Below, one piece after another: positions 1 to 13,107 of a stretch of 43,572 nt of DNA (position 1 is the first letter of the stretch; every line of letters begins with the position of its first letter). The position numbers were made by a program, and so were the translations under genes. Where the stretch lies: positions 1 through 43,572 of the forward strand of contig JAHFHG010000014.1 in the NCBI GenBank assembly GCA_023247035.1, read 5' to 3'. The notes under the pieces are model-generated. The model made no database searches and was not told the DNA's origin. It was given only the letters and a program-made list of their open reading frames with translations. Source of the stretch: Candidatus Omnitrophota bacterium. GTDB lineage: Bacteria; Omnitrophota; Omnitrophia; Omnitrophales; Aquincolibacteriaceae.

Positions 1-119
1 TTGAGCTTGGCCTCGGGCATATGCTTATGAAACTCGCCCCAATCTTTGATCCGCTCCGTTGGCGAGCGGTCTTCAGGCAGCTCCCTCGGAATCTCAATAA
101 ATCCTGTGGGTTTACCCAT
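1..119 (-). CDS. gltD: Glutamate synthase small subunit (GltD), N-terminal part, runs off the left edge
   Basis: Reverse complement of 119..1 reads MGKPTGFIEIPRELPEDRSPTERIKDWGEFHKHMPEAKL, the characteristic GltD N-terminus; AAGGTG-type RBS just upstream. Not in the supplied ORF list because truncated. Confidence 0.9.
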   Translation of the reverse strand, partial: MGKPTGFIEIPRELPEDRSPTERIKDWGEFHKHMPEAKL

Positions 120-264
120 TGTGATTCACCTTTATGCCGAATACGGCCTTATGGGAATGGATACGTCCTGCTTCAATATCCGCTTCTGCTCGTTTGAGTG
201 ATTTGACCGGCTCGGCATCCGCAAGAATTTCCAAAGTCTCACGGTCTTCGTTCATTTTATTCAT
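112..264 (-). CDS. Short Phd/YefM/RelB-like antitoxin C-terminal fragment (probably degraded)
   Basis: MNKMNEDRETLEILADAEPVKSLKRAEADIEAGRIHSHKAVFG... resembles the C-terminal 'ETLEILsDpe..kSi.eg.eDI.aGRv.sheeVFG' of YefM/Phd-type antitoxins; lacks the N-terminal DNA-binding part. Overlaps the gltD start by 8 nt. Confidence 0.5.
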   Translation of the reverse strand: MNKMNEDRETLEILADAEPVKSLKRAEADIEAGRIHSHKAVFGIKVNHNG

Positions 265-265
265 A

Positions 266-379
266 TCATTTATCAATACGCTTGACGCTTGCGGAAAGAT
301 AATTTTCCTTTTTATCTTCCTTGATTTTCTTGATGATTCCAATATCCCGCAAATCCTCAAGCTTCTCCGATTGATCCAT
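266..379 (-). CDS. Very short ORF (37 aa), possible remnant of the upstream part of an antitoxin
   Basis: MDQSEKLEDLRDIGIIKKIKEDKKENYLSASVKRIDK* read from the reverse complement; stop abuts the next ATG (TGATATG). Confidence 0.25.
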   Translation of the reverse strand: MDQSEKLEDLRDIGIIKKIKEDKKENYLSASVKRIDK

Positions 380-390
380 TTAATTCACCT

Positions 391-846
391 TTAATCCGAA
401 AAAGGTTCTATCCATTTCCTAATAAGACCAAGGCCGTCCGCCGGTACGACAATTGGAAAATCAACTAGTGATGCGATTCCGCGGGCCATAAAATCACGAG
501 TGTTCCATGTGACAAAAGTCGATACTTTAGCCAACGATGCGGCACAGAGAATTAAAGCGTCACCTTTAACGAGTTTCTGTAAAAACGGCTGAAGTTGGTG
601 AGCCCCCGGATTGGGTGCGATCTCAGGACTTAAATCCTTCCAAAATTGACGGCTTTGCTGAACCAAATGCGGAAATTTCTCCGCTGTAACTCGATCCACT
701 TCCGTAACCACTTCTTCCGAAACGACCATGCGAATCAGCTGAACTTCAGATAACCTTAAGAGTTCTCTTGCGGCGCCATCCGGAGAACGCAAGCCCGCAA
801 TATAAACGCTCGTGTCGAAAAAAAATCTATATTGCGGAATGGCCAT
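391..846 (-). CDS. PIN-domain ribonuclease toxin (VapC-like)
   Basis: FFFDTSVYIAGL...EVVTEVDR...KGDALILCAASLAKVSTFVTWNTRDF: PIN-type spaced acidic residues; start codon overlaps the upstream AbrB-like antitoxin stop (TAATG). Confidence 0.8.
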   Translation of the reverse strand: MAIPQYRFFFDTSVYIAGLRSPDGAARELLRLSEVQLIRMVVSEEVVTEVDRVTAEKFPHLVQQSRQFWKDLSPEIAPNPGAHQLQPFLQKLVKGDALILCAASLAKVSTFVTWNTRDFMARGIASLVDFPIVVPADGLGLIRKWIEPFSD

Positions 847-1088
847 TACTTTTTCTCGCGGCGCATTTTCCTCAAGTCTCTGAGCAGATCCTCTAAAGTG
901 ATGCCTTTTTCCTCCGCAGCCTTTTGAAACCTGGCACCAAAAGATTCAACAGCCGAAGGTTTTGGAATAAGCAAAATTCCATTTCCCGCTTTAACGATTG
1001 ACAATATGGAATCCTTTGACAAATGAAGCGACTCCCGAATGTCCGACGGAATTGTGACCTGCCCCTTTTCCCTCATGCGTGTCACCAT
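846..1088 (-). CDS. AbrB/MazE/SpoVT-type antitoxin
   Basis: MVTRMREKGQVTIPSDIRESLHLSKDSILSIV: canonical 'KGQVTIP..iR..L.l' swapped-hairpin AbrB motif; AGGAGGAAGG RBS. Confidence 0.85.
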   Translation of the reverse strand: MVTRMREKGQVTIPSDIRESLHLSKDSILSIVKAGNGILLIPKPSAVESFGARFQKAAEEKGITLEDLLRDLRKMRREKK

Positions 1089-1222
1089 GGCCTTCCTCCT
1101 ATTTTCCTACTATTTCCAACTTTCCTACCAAATAATACCTTAAGAAACCGGCCTTTGCAAGTCCTTTTTCTCCGCTCGGCCTGTCCCGCGGAGCGAAATT
1201 ATTCACACTTTTTGAATCGTTA

Positions 1223-1873
1223 TCAATCTACCACTGGCATCCAGTCGCACATACAAAAACCTTGCTTTCCATTTTCAATGGAATTTGTACATCCATTAAA
1301 CGGCAGAGGCATTTTTTCAAGAGCCTCGTCAATTGAAAGCTTTTTACCGTCCAACTTGGAGCATGCACTACACAATCCTTCACCGCCTGTACTGATTCCC
1401 ACCTTTTCGACAAATCCCTCTTTTTTATAACTCAGCAGTCTCATTTTTGCTGATTGCCGTAATAGCTCTGAATAATCTTTTCCCTCGGAGTTAAGAAATA
1501 GAGCCGTCGAATAATAAATCATCCGTAATGCATCTAAATCTTGGCTATTTTTCGCAATCAAGTCATTAAAAATCGCCCAAATTGCATCTGCGGATTTTGC
1601 TTTGCCACCAAACTTTTGGGAAAGCTCCGTTCTTTTGTCCAAGAAATCTGTCGATGTAACCCCATATGTCTCTAATTGCTTAAGTTGATCGGCCGCCATC
1701 GCATCTTCACGTGTAAGAAGACTGGATTCAAAAACTTTTTGGGTTGACCTCACATACATCTCCTTACCGCAGGATCGACACTTAATTTTTCGAGAAGGCA
1801 TTTTTTCAAGCGTCTCATTGCAATAAGGGCAAGTCGGATAAGGCTTGCTTGCCAAATCTATTTTTAGCTCCAT
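1223..1873 (-). CDS. Zinc-ribbon protein with a MuF/SPP1-gp7-like C-terminal Cys motif, unknown function
   Basis: N-terminal CPYC...CRSC ribbon; C-terminal CSACSKLDGKKLSIDEALEKMPLPFNGCTN...GFCMCDWMPVVD. Start at ATG 1873 overlaps the preceding ORF stop (ATGGAGCTAA). Confidence 0.55.
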   Translation of the reverse strand: MELKIDLASKPYPTCPYCNETLEKMPSRKIKCRSCGKEMYVRSTQKVFESSLLTREDAMAADQLKQLETYGVTSTDFLDKRTELSQKFGGKAKSADAIWAIFNDLIAKNSQDLDALRMIYYSTALFLNSEGKDYSELLRQSAKMRLLSYKKEGFVEKVGISTGGEGLCSACSKLDGKKLSIDEALEKMPLPFNGCTNSIENGKQGFCMCDWMPVVD

Positions 1874-2313
1874 CCGAATCTTTCTTTTAAAAGAACAACG
1901 CATTCGTCAGGCGTCATAACTGATATTTGTTCAATTTTTAATTCCGTTTTGTGTCTAATAAAATTACCATCGTCTGTTAGAAATATATCCGTAAGATATT
2001 TCCGATGCGCAATGATATGCGCAATATCCCTGCGCTGTTCCTTATTGAGGTTTGTAATTGAAATTGTAGGAAATAATATCTTCCTGAATTTTTCAAAAAG
2101 CTCTGGGTAGTTATGCCCGGGCCTTAGACACTGAACAATATACTTTCCCTGCTTGTGATACTGCACACTTCCTTCGGTTAGTTCTTCCTCCATTACATCG
2201 TTGACGAACAGACATATTTTTTCCTGATCATGCCATTCTTCCAATTTATTCATTGCTGAAAGCATGCCTTTTGCGTTTATCACGTTTGTATCTATCGTTA
2301 TGCTTATAGACAT
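1864..2313 (-). CDS. PIN-like domain protein
   Basis: MSISITIDTNVINAKGM...VMEEELTEGS...RRDIAHIIAHRKYLTDIFLTDDGNFIRH: D-E-D-D spacing of PIN-like nucleases. Confidence 0.65.
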   Translation of the reverse strand: MSISITIDTNVINAKGMLSAMNKLEEWHDQEKICLFVNDVMEEELTEGSVQYHKQGKYIVQCLRPGHNYPELFEKFRKILFPTISITNLNKEQRRDIAHIIAHRKYLTDIFLTDDGNFIRHKTELKIEQISVMTPDECVVLLKERFGWS

Positions 2314-2369
2314 GCCCCATCCTTTATAAAAAACCGCCTCGGCTCCGAGTGGAAGCGGGACGTTAGATT

Positions 2370-2510
2370 TTATTTTACCGAATTCGGAGAAATCCAAACT
2401 ACTTTGCCGTTTCGCCACACCGCAAGCGGGCGGCCGGTTTTTTTGTGCCTTTCCACGACTCCCCGAACGGCTTCTTTTAACGCAGCGAACGCTTTATCTT
2501 GCAAAGTCAT
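2370..2510 (-). CDS. Small conserved-looking protein (46 aa), possible antitoxin-like
   Basis: MTLQDKAFAALKEAVRGVVERHKKTGRPLAVWRNGKVVWISPNSVK; AAGAGG RBS immediately upstream of ATG 2510. Confidence 0.45.
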   Translation of the reverse strand: MTLQDKAFAALKEAVRGVVERHKKTGRPLAVWRNGKVVWISPNSVK

Positions 2511-2578
2511 CCTCTTTTTCACGGATTCCCTCACTTTAAGAAGTCGTGGTTGGTTCAGAGCACGCAAAGGAGAGAAGT

Positions 2579-7201
<4,623 letters not shown>

Positions 7202-7449
7202 AGGCTTTTTAAAATTTATCTTTTTGGAGCGGGACATTTTTCTGTATTTTATTTTTCCTGTCAATCTTAAAGACGTTACAGCCTGCGCCGTTCGCCTAAC
7301 CGGCAATCACGGGCTAAGTTACGAGCATAAATCTACATTACAATACATCATTAGCCCATAAGGGTAAACAGCTTTTTGCGGAGATCGGGGCGCTTTTTGC
7401 GTCCGCAGGGTAACGCCTGGAAGGGGAATTGCTTTACCGCGGATTTAAA

Positions 7450-7818
7450 TCAAGTTTTCTCTTTGGCGTCTAAATGGGAAGCGATTTTCTGGAGCAGTTC
7501 TGCGGCGTCGAAAGGTTTTAAAATATAATCCGTAATCCCTTCAGCCTCGAACAGGTCTTTCATATTCACATAAGCCGTCAGCACGATAATAGGAATGCGC
7601 TTAATTTCATCAAGCCGCTTGAACCTTCTCAAGAATGTGAAACCGTCCACTTGAGGCATTTTGATATCCAATAAAATCAGATCCGGTTTTTCGCTGGGTA
7701 TCTTTTGCAGGCCAGTTTCCCCGTCCGAGGCAAGGATGACTTCATAATGAGCCTGCAGCCGGGTGCGGATAAGATTCAAAATTTCCGCGTCGTCATCAAT
7801 CACCAATACTTTTTTCAT
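7450..7818 (-). CDS. CheY-like response regulator receiver protein
   Basis: KKVLVIDDDAEIL...PDLILLDIKMPQVDGFTFLR...IPIIVLTAY...DYILKPFDAAELL. Confidence 0.93.
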   Translation of the reverse strand: MKKVLVIDDDAEILNLIRTRLQAHYEVILASDGETGLQKIPSEKPDLILLDIKMPQVDGFTFLRRFKRLDEIKRIPIIVLTAYVNMKDLFEAEGITDYILKPFDAAELLQKIASHLDAKEKT

Positions 7819-8009
7819 AATGTTTCAGGCCGCTTTTTCTGAAATGTAACGGCAGTTTGAAACCCGCCCGCGCACGGGGCAAGCACGCAATGTGTCTCTT
7901 CGCTTATCTTAAGATGAACGATGAGAAAATCGGGCTAATAAGATTCCAATATAATTTCGACATTTCCGGACAGTTCTAGATGCCTTTCTTAGGTTTGAAA
8001 AAATTCGCC

Positions 8010-8906
8010 CTACTCTGTGGTTTTCCAGCGGTTGTGCATCCAGCCCCACTGGCCCGGATAACGGCGGATCATCTCTTCACAGTTTTTCATCCACTGCTGC
8101 GTGGATTCCAAGATTGCCGCCTCGCGCGTGGTTTGGATTGCCGGCCTGATAATCTCACCGATCAGGAATTGATACCGGCCCTTGGGGCGGCGGATCACAA
8201 AACACGTTATGATCGGCGCTCCGGTCCGCAGAGACAACCGGACCGGCGCAATGGACGTGTGCGCGGATTTGCCGAAAAAATTCACGAAAACCCCTCTTAA
8301 GTTGGAAATATCCTGGTCCGGCAGCAGGCCGATCACTTCTCCCCGCCGGAGCAATTGAATAATCTCGCGGGGAGATTCGCTGCGGTAAATGGTTTCAAGC
8401 TGGACAGCCCGTCGAAGGTTCTCAATCCACTTATTGTAAGGTTCGTAGCGGACCCGGCGCGCCACCGCTTTTCCCGGAACTCCCTTTAATTTCAAAGCAG
8501 CGGCTAAAAGCTCCCAATTCCCCAGATGAGAGGTAATGAGAATAATCCCCTTGCCTTCCGCCAATAGTTTTCGGAAAGTTTCCAGCGCATCTCCCATTTC
8601 CACCCATTGGTCGAGCTTTTTGGGATCCATCTTTTGGAATAATAAAACATCCGCGTAAGCCTGGGCGAGATTTTCAAAGACTTCGCGGGCGATCTTGCGG
8701 ATTTCGGCCTCGGATTTTGTTCTTCCGAAAGCAAACCTCAAATTTCTGAGCGCGGCTTCGCGATGCCTGCTTACCAAAGAGTAGGCAGCCCGGCCGAGAC
8801 CTCGGGCGATGAAAAGCAAAACAGGACGCGGTAACGCGGCTAAAAACGCCGCGGTCAGGCGCGCCATCAAATAAATAAAAAATCGGTAGGGCTTGTTTTT
8901 TGCCAT
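8010..8906 (-). CDS. Lysophospholipid/lipid A acyltransferase family (LpxL/HtrB-like)
   Basis: ITSHLGNWELLAAAL (HX4D/E-like acyltransferase motif) and C-terminal RRYPGQWGWMHNRWKT typical of LpxL-family proteins. Confidence 0.85.
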   Translation of the reverse strand: MAKNKPYRFFIYLMARLTAAFLAALPRPVLLFIARGLGRAAYSLVSRHREAALRNLRFAFGRTKSEAEIRKIAREVFENLAQAYADVLLFQKMDPKKLDQWVEMGDALETFRKLLAEGKGIILITSHLGNWELLAAALKLKGVPGKAVARRVRYEPYNKWIENLRRAVQLETIYRSESPREIIQLLRRGEVIGLLPDQDISNLRGVFVNFFGKSAHTSIAPVRLSLRTGAPIITCFVIRRPKGRYQFLIGEIIRPAIQTTREAAILESTQQWMKNCEEMIRRYPGQWGWMHNRWKTTE

Positions 8907-8943
8907 TCCGTGCAACGGACTTTTTTCAAAGGTTCCGTTGAAA

Positions 8944-10017
8944 TTAAATCGAATAGTCCTCTGTAAACACTTTGACCTCTTTAGGAATCGCAAACACGGC
9001 CGCGTCCTTCTTAAGCCCTAAATATTGATAACGCTCGTGAGAAATTTCAACTTGCACGAGGGCATCCCACTCGGTGGTCAGTTCGACTCTCACCAGAGGC
9101 CCGGCTGCGTTAATGGATTTGACTTTAGCCCGGAAATAATTCCCGTTGGCCGGGGCGCTGTATTCAATATCCAGAAGATGGGGCCGGATGTAGACCGTTG
9201 CATTCCGCGCCTCTTGCTTGCCCTCGGTTTTGCCGCTATCCGCCGGAGCGTTTCCGAAAAGTATTTTTCCTCCTTCAAGGCGGCAGTGAAACAGATTGAC
9301 GCTGCCCAAGAAATGAGACACAAAGGGGCTGGCTGGATGATGGTACACTTCATCGGGAGTGCCGATCTGCTCAATCTTTCCTTCGTTCATCACGACGATC
9401 CGGTCGGCCACTTCGAGGGCCTCTTCCTGATCGTGCGTGACAAAGACGCTGGTCATGTGAAGCTTATCGTGAAGCTCGCGGATCCATTGGCGCAGCTCCT
9501 TGCGGACTTTCGCATCCAAAGATCCGAACGGCTCGTCGAGGAGGAGCATTTTCGGCTCGATCGCCAGGGCGCGCGCCAAGGCAACGCGCTGGCGCTGTCC
9601 TCCCGAAAGCTGGGAAGGATACCTTAACGCCATTCCTTCAAGGCGCACGAGTTTCAATAATTCGAACACTTTTAATTTAATTGCTTCCTGGGAAGGCCTC
9701 ACGCGGCGCGGCCGCACGTTAAGCCCAAAGGCCACATTGTCAAAAACGGTCATGTGGCGGAACAAGGCATAATGCTGAAAAACAAATCCGACCTGACGCT
9801 CCTTTACTTTTCTCGACGAGACATCCAGGCCGTCAAAAAGGACCGTCCCGCTGTCCGGGATTTCCAGGCCCGCGATAATCCTCAAGAGGGTTGTCTTGCC
9901 CGAGCCTGAAGGCCCGAGCAGGGCGACGAGTTCGCCCGGAGCGATTCGGAAGTTCACGCCGTTAAGCGCCGTAAAGCTGCCGAACGTTTTGACAATGCGC
10001 TGGACTTCGATACTCAT
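8944..10017 (-). CDS. cysA: Sulfate/thiosulfate ABC transporter ATP-binding protein
   Basis: Walker [10 protein letters not shown], signature [15 protein letters not shown], Walker [17 protein letters not shown]-terminal TOBE-like region; next to two CysT/CysW-type permeases. Confidence 0.92.
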   Translation of the reverse strand: MSIEVQRIVKTFGSFTALNGVNFRIAPGELVALLGPSGSGKTTLLRIIAGLEIPDSGTVLFDGLDVSSRKVKERQVGFVFQHYALFRHMTVFDNVAFGLNVRPRRVRPSQEAIKLKVFELLKLVRLEGMALRYPSQLSGGQRQRVALARALAIEPKMLLLDEPFGSLDAKVRKELRQWIRELHDKLHMTSVFVTHDQEEALEVADRIVVMNEGKIEQIGTPDEVYHHPASPFVSHFLGSVNLFHCRLEGGKILFGNAPADSGKTEGKQEARNATVYIRPHLLDIEYSAPANGNYFRAKVKSINAAGPLVRVELTTEWDALVQVEISHERYQYLGLKKDAAVFAIPKEVKVFTEDYSI

Positions 10018-10193
10018 TTACGATTCCTTTTATTCCAAATTTTTTTTCGAATTTTAAAAATATTGAATTTCGAAATTCAAAATCCCTGCGTCGTCTCCCC
10101 GCCTTCGGTCTGGCGGGCAGGCGAAACGAAATTTCAAACCTCAATCTTTCCGTGAATATCGAGCCTTCGAATTTCGAGTTTTGAATATTGTCA

Positions 10194-11051
10194 TTAAAGA
10201 CCGCAGTATTCCTTCCTGCTCCGCCGCTCGATCCAGTGTTTCACCACGAGCGTCACAAAAGCCAGAAACATCAACAGCGAAGAGACCGCAAACGCGGCCG
10301 TAAAATTGTATTCGTTGTAAAGAATCTCCACGTGAAGCGGGATCGTGTTGGTCAGTCCCCGGATATGCCCGGAGACCACGGAAACCGCTCCAAATTCACC
10401 CATGGCCCGGGCATTGCACAAAATGACTCCGTAAAGAAGGCCCCACTTGATATTCGGCAAAGTGACGCGGAAAAAAGTCTGCCAGCCGTTCGCGCCGAGA
10501 ATCACGGCCGCCGTCTCCTCTTCATTGCCCTGGGACTGCATCAAGGGAATAATTTCCCTCGCCACAAAAGGAAAGGTCACAAAAATAGTGGCGAGCACGA
10601 TCCCGGGAACGGAAAAAAGGATCCGAATGTTGTGGGCTTGAAGCCAGGGGCCGAAAATCCCCCGCGCTCCGAAGAGGAGCACAAAAATCAAACCTGCAAT
10701 CACGGGCGAAACCGTAAACGGCAGATCGATCAAAGCCAGCAGGATTTTTTTTCCAAAAAAATTGAATTTCGTAACCGCCCAGGCGGCGGCAAGGCCGAAG
10801 ATCAAATTGCAAGGCACCACAATCGCCGCAACCCACAGCGTGAGCCGGATCGCGGAGATCGCCGCAGGTTCGGTAAGGGCGCGCCAATAGGGCCCGATCC
10901 CTTTTCCGAAAGCATTCAGAAAGACAACAAGAATCGGGCCGAAGAGAAAAATCCCCAGGAAAAACAACGCCGTACCGATCAGCCCGCGCTTGATCCAGGG
11001 ACTCTCCGAAAAACGCGCCTTTTGAATTTCTATTGTTTTCGATTTATTCAC
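10194..11051 (-). CDS. cysW: Sulfate ABC transporter permease
   Basis: CysW-like permease: ARAMGEFGAVSVVSGHIRGLTNTIPLHVEILYNEYNFTAAFAVSSLL. Confidence 0.92.
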   Translation of the reverse strand: MNKSKTIEIQKARFSESPWIKRGLIGTALFFLGIFLFGPILVVFLNAFGKGIGPYWRALTEPAAISAIRLTLWVAAIVVPCNLIFGLAAAWAVTKFNFFGKKILLALIDLPFTVSPVIAGLIFVLLFGARGIFGPWLQAHNIRILFSVPGIVLATIFVTFPFVAREIIPLMQSQGNEEETAAVILGANGWQTFFRVTLPNIKWGLLYGVILCNARAMGEFGAVSVVSGHIRGLTNTIPLHVEILYNEYNFTAAFAVSSLLMFLAFVTLVVKHWIERRSRKEYCGL

Positions 11052-11134
11052 GATTATCCGGCCCCTCGGTTCGTCCGGTAAAGGCAGATTTCAAACCGGT
11101 CTCGAGGACTCCATAAATTTTGCTGCAAATTTTC

Positions 11135-11971
11135 TCAAACCTCTTGATACCTTTGGCTCCAGGCGTGCAAAAAATTAATCGCAAGCAAGAGGATAAAAGA
11201 AATCAGAAGCGCCGCACTGGCCACCGCCGCCGCGCCGCTGTAATCGTACTGTTCCAGCTTGGTCATAATCAGAAGCGGCAGGATTTCCGTTTTAAACGGC
11301 ATATTGCCCGCAATAAACACAACGGACCCATATTCTCCCAGCGCCCGCGCAAAAGCCATTGCCGATCCGGTCAGAAGTCCCGGCAGCAGCATCGGAAACA
11401 CGATCCGGCTGAAGGTCTGCCAGCGGCCGGCCCCCAAGCTAAACGCGGCCTCCTCAATCTCAACATCCAGATCCTGCAGAATGGGCTCCAGCGTCCGCAC
11501 GACAAAAGGAAATCCGATAAAAGTCAGCGCAATCACGATTCCAACCGGGCTGAAGGCGGATTGAATCCCCAATTTATAAAGACATTTTCCGAACCAGCCG
11601 TTGGGCGCGTAGAGCGTCGTAAGGGCGATACCGGCCACGGCCGTAGGCAGCGCAAAAGGCAAGTCCACCACGGCGTCGGCCAATTTTTTTCCTGGAAAAT
11701 CATACCGGACTAAAACCCACGCGACGAGCAATCCAAAAGCTCCGTTGATCAAGGCGCTGAGAAAGGAGGTCATCAGCGTGAGCTTGAAAGCCGCAAGAGT
11801 CCGCGGGGATCCCAGGACGCGCAGAAACGAGGCCCAATCCATTGCCGAGGTCCTCCAGAAAAGCGTTAAGAGCGGGATCAAGGCCGCCGCGCTCAAATAG
11901 AAGAGGGTAAAACTTAAGGTCAGGCCGAATCCCGGAAGAACACTGTGGCGTTTGAATTGTTTTGTGATCAT
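11135..11971 (-). CDS. cysT: Sulfate ABC transporter permease
   Basis: VDLPFALPTAVAGIALTTLYAPNGWFG...ARALGEYGSVVFIAGNMPFKTEILPLLI. Confidence 0.92.
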   Translation of the reverse strand: MITKQFKRHSVLPGFGLTLSFTLFYLSAAALIPLLTLFWRTSAMDWASFLRVLGSPRTLAAFKLTLMTSFLSALINGAFGLLVAWVLVRYDFPGKKLADAVVDLPFALPTAVAGIALTTLYAPNGWFGKCLYKLGIQSAFSPVGIVIALTFIGFPFVVRTLEPILQDLDVEIEEAAFSLGAGRWQTFSRIVFPMLLPGLLTGSAMAFARALGEYGSVVFIAGNMPFKTEILPLLIMTKLEQYDYSGAAAVASAALLISFILLLAINFLHAWSQRYQEV

Positions 11972-12005
11972 GATCTCTAAGAAATCAGGCGTCCTGGAAA
12001 AAGGC

Positions 12006-12459
12006 TCAAATAAAATACATGGCATTCAAAGATAATTCCCTTGCCCGCTCAACCTTATCATTCAAACTCGTTCCGTCCAAAATTTTCGCGGTCGCTTCCC
12101 TCACCTCTTTCATGACCATTCGCAATGAGCAGGTATTTTCATCTTCACATTCTTCGCAGCGCTGGTAAGCCGTCTGGCTGATGCAAGGCAAAGGCGCAAG
12201 AGGCCCTTCCAAAATTCTTATGACGCTGCCCAGTATAATTTTTTCCGGAGATTTCGCTAAGTAATAGCCTCCGCCCTTGCCCCTTTTGCTATGCAGGATT
12301 CCTTTATTCTTCAGTTCCAGCAAAATAGCTTCTAAAAATTTTTTAGGGACGCGGCCCCGTTTGGCCAAATCCGCAATTAAGAAGCGGCGCCCGCCTTTGA
12401 TAGTCCTCAGTCATTTTTGTTAAGGCAATTAAAGCGTATTTTATTTTTTTGGATATCAT
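12006..12459 (-). pseudogene. Rrf2-family transcriptional regulator, interrupted by a 1-nt insertion (frameshift) near 12376-12380
   Basis: From ATG 12459: MISKKIKYALIALTKMTEDYQRRAPLL then frame is lost; removing one A/T gives ...LLIADLAKRGRVPKKFLEAILLELKNKGILHSKRGKGGGYYL... C..C..C motif PCISQTAYQRCEECEDENTC. Total length 454 nt = 3n+1. Confidence 0.85.
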
Positions 12460-12639
12460 AGTCCAGAAACCTATAGAATTACTGGATAAATAACACAACT
12501 TCTTTAAAATAGGAAGGTTAAATTTAAGCTAGAGATAGCGCTCCGAGACAGGGAATGAGGATCTTCTCTTCTTTCCAATTAAACCTTTTTGCATTTCTGG
12601 CGTCTAATAGGGTGAAATCAAAAAAGGAGGCAACACCTC

Positions 12640-13107
12640 ATGAATGACGAAACAATGTACCGAAAAAACAAAAGCAGTGAGGTAAAAAAGATCGCGGGGT
12701 GGATTGTTGCTTTGCTGGTCGTGTTCCAGGGAGCAACCCTTCTCTATGCGGAAGATGAACAGAAGCAAGGCGACGCAGCAGCGCAAGTCTTGCCAGGGAA
12801 AGTAATCAACGAAAATGTAACGGAGGATGCTTCGGGCATCCATAGCCAAGCTCATCCTTATTCACGCAAAGAGAAGGTTGAGAAATGGCTGGAGGCGCAT
12901 CCGAAAGCAAAAAAACGGATCAACCGGAATCAAGACGGGACGGTAGATAAAAAGGAATCGAAGCACGCCCGCCAATTGCGGAGACATCATCACCGCCAGC
13001 GGAGAGATTATGACAACAATCCTCCCGGGGCATTGGGCGGGCCGGGCGCGAGTCCGAATAGGAGAGGCGGTAGATTCGGAAAAGCAAGAGGATGGCGCAG
13101 ACGATAA
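12640..13107 (+). CDS. Secreted hypothetical protein with one EF-hand-like motif and a basic Arg/His/Gly-rich tail
   Basis: AAAGGAGG RBS; N-terminal hydrophobic signal (IAGWIVALLVVFQGATLLYAE); NRNQDGTVDKKE EF-hand-like loop. Confidence 0.6.
   Translation: MNDETMYRKNKSSEVKKIAGWIVALLVVFQGATLLYAEDEQKQGDAAAQVLPGKVINENVTEDASGIHSQAHPYSRKEKVEKWLEAHPKAKKRINRNQDGTVDKKESKHARQLRRHHHRQRRDYDNNPPGALGGPGASPNRRGGRFGKARGWRRR

Noticed and set aside
1023-1430. 135-aa plus-strand ORF
   Set aside because: Overlaps antisense the AbrB and zinc-ribbon genes; no RBS or motif.
10188-11081. 297-aa plus-strand ORF
   Set aside because: Antisense shadow of cysW; charged low-complexity translation.
11120-11713. 197-aa plus-strand ORF
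   Set aside because: Antisense shadow of cysT.
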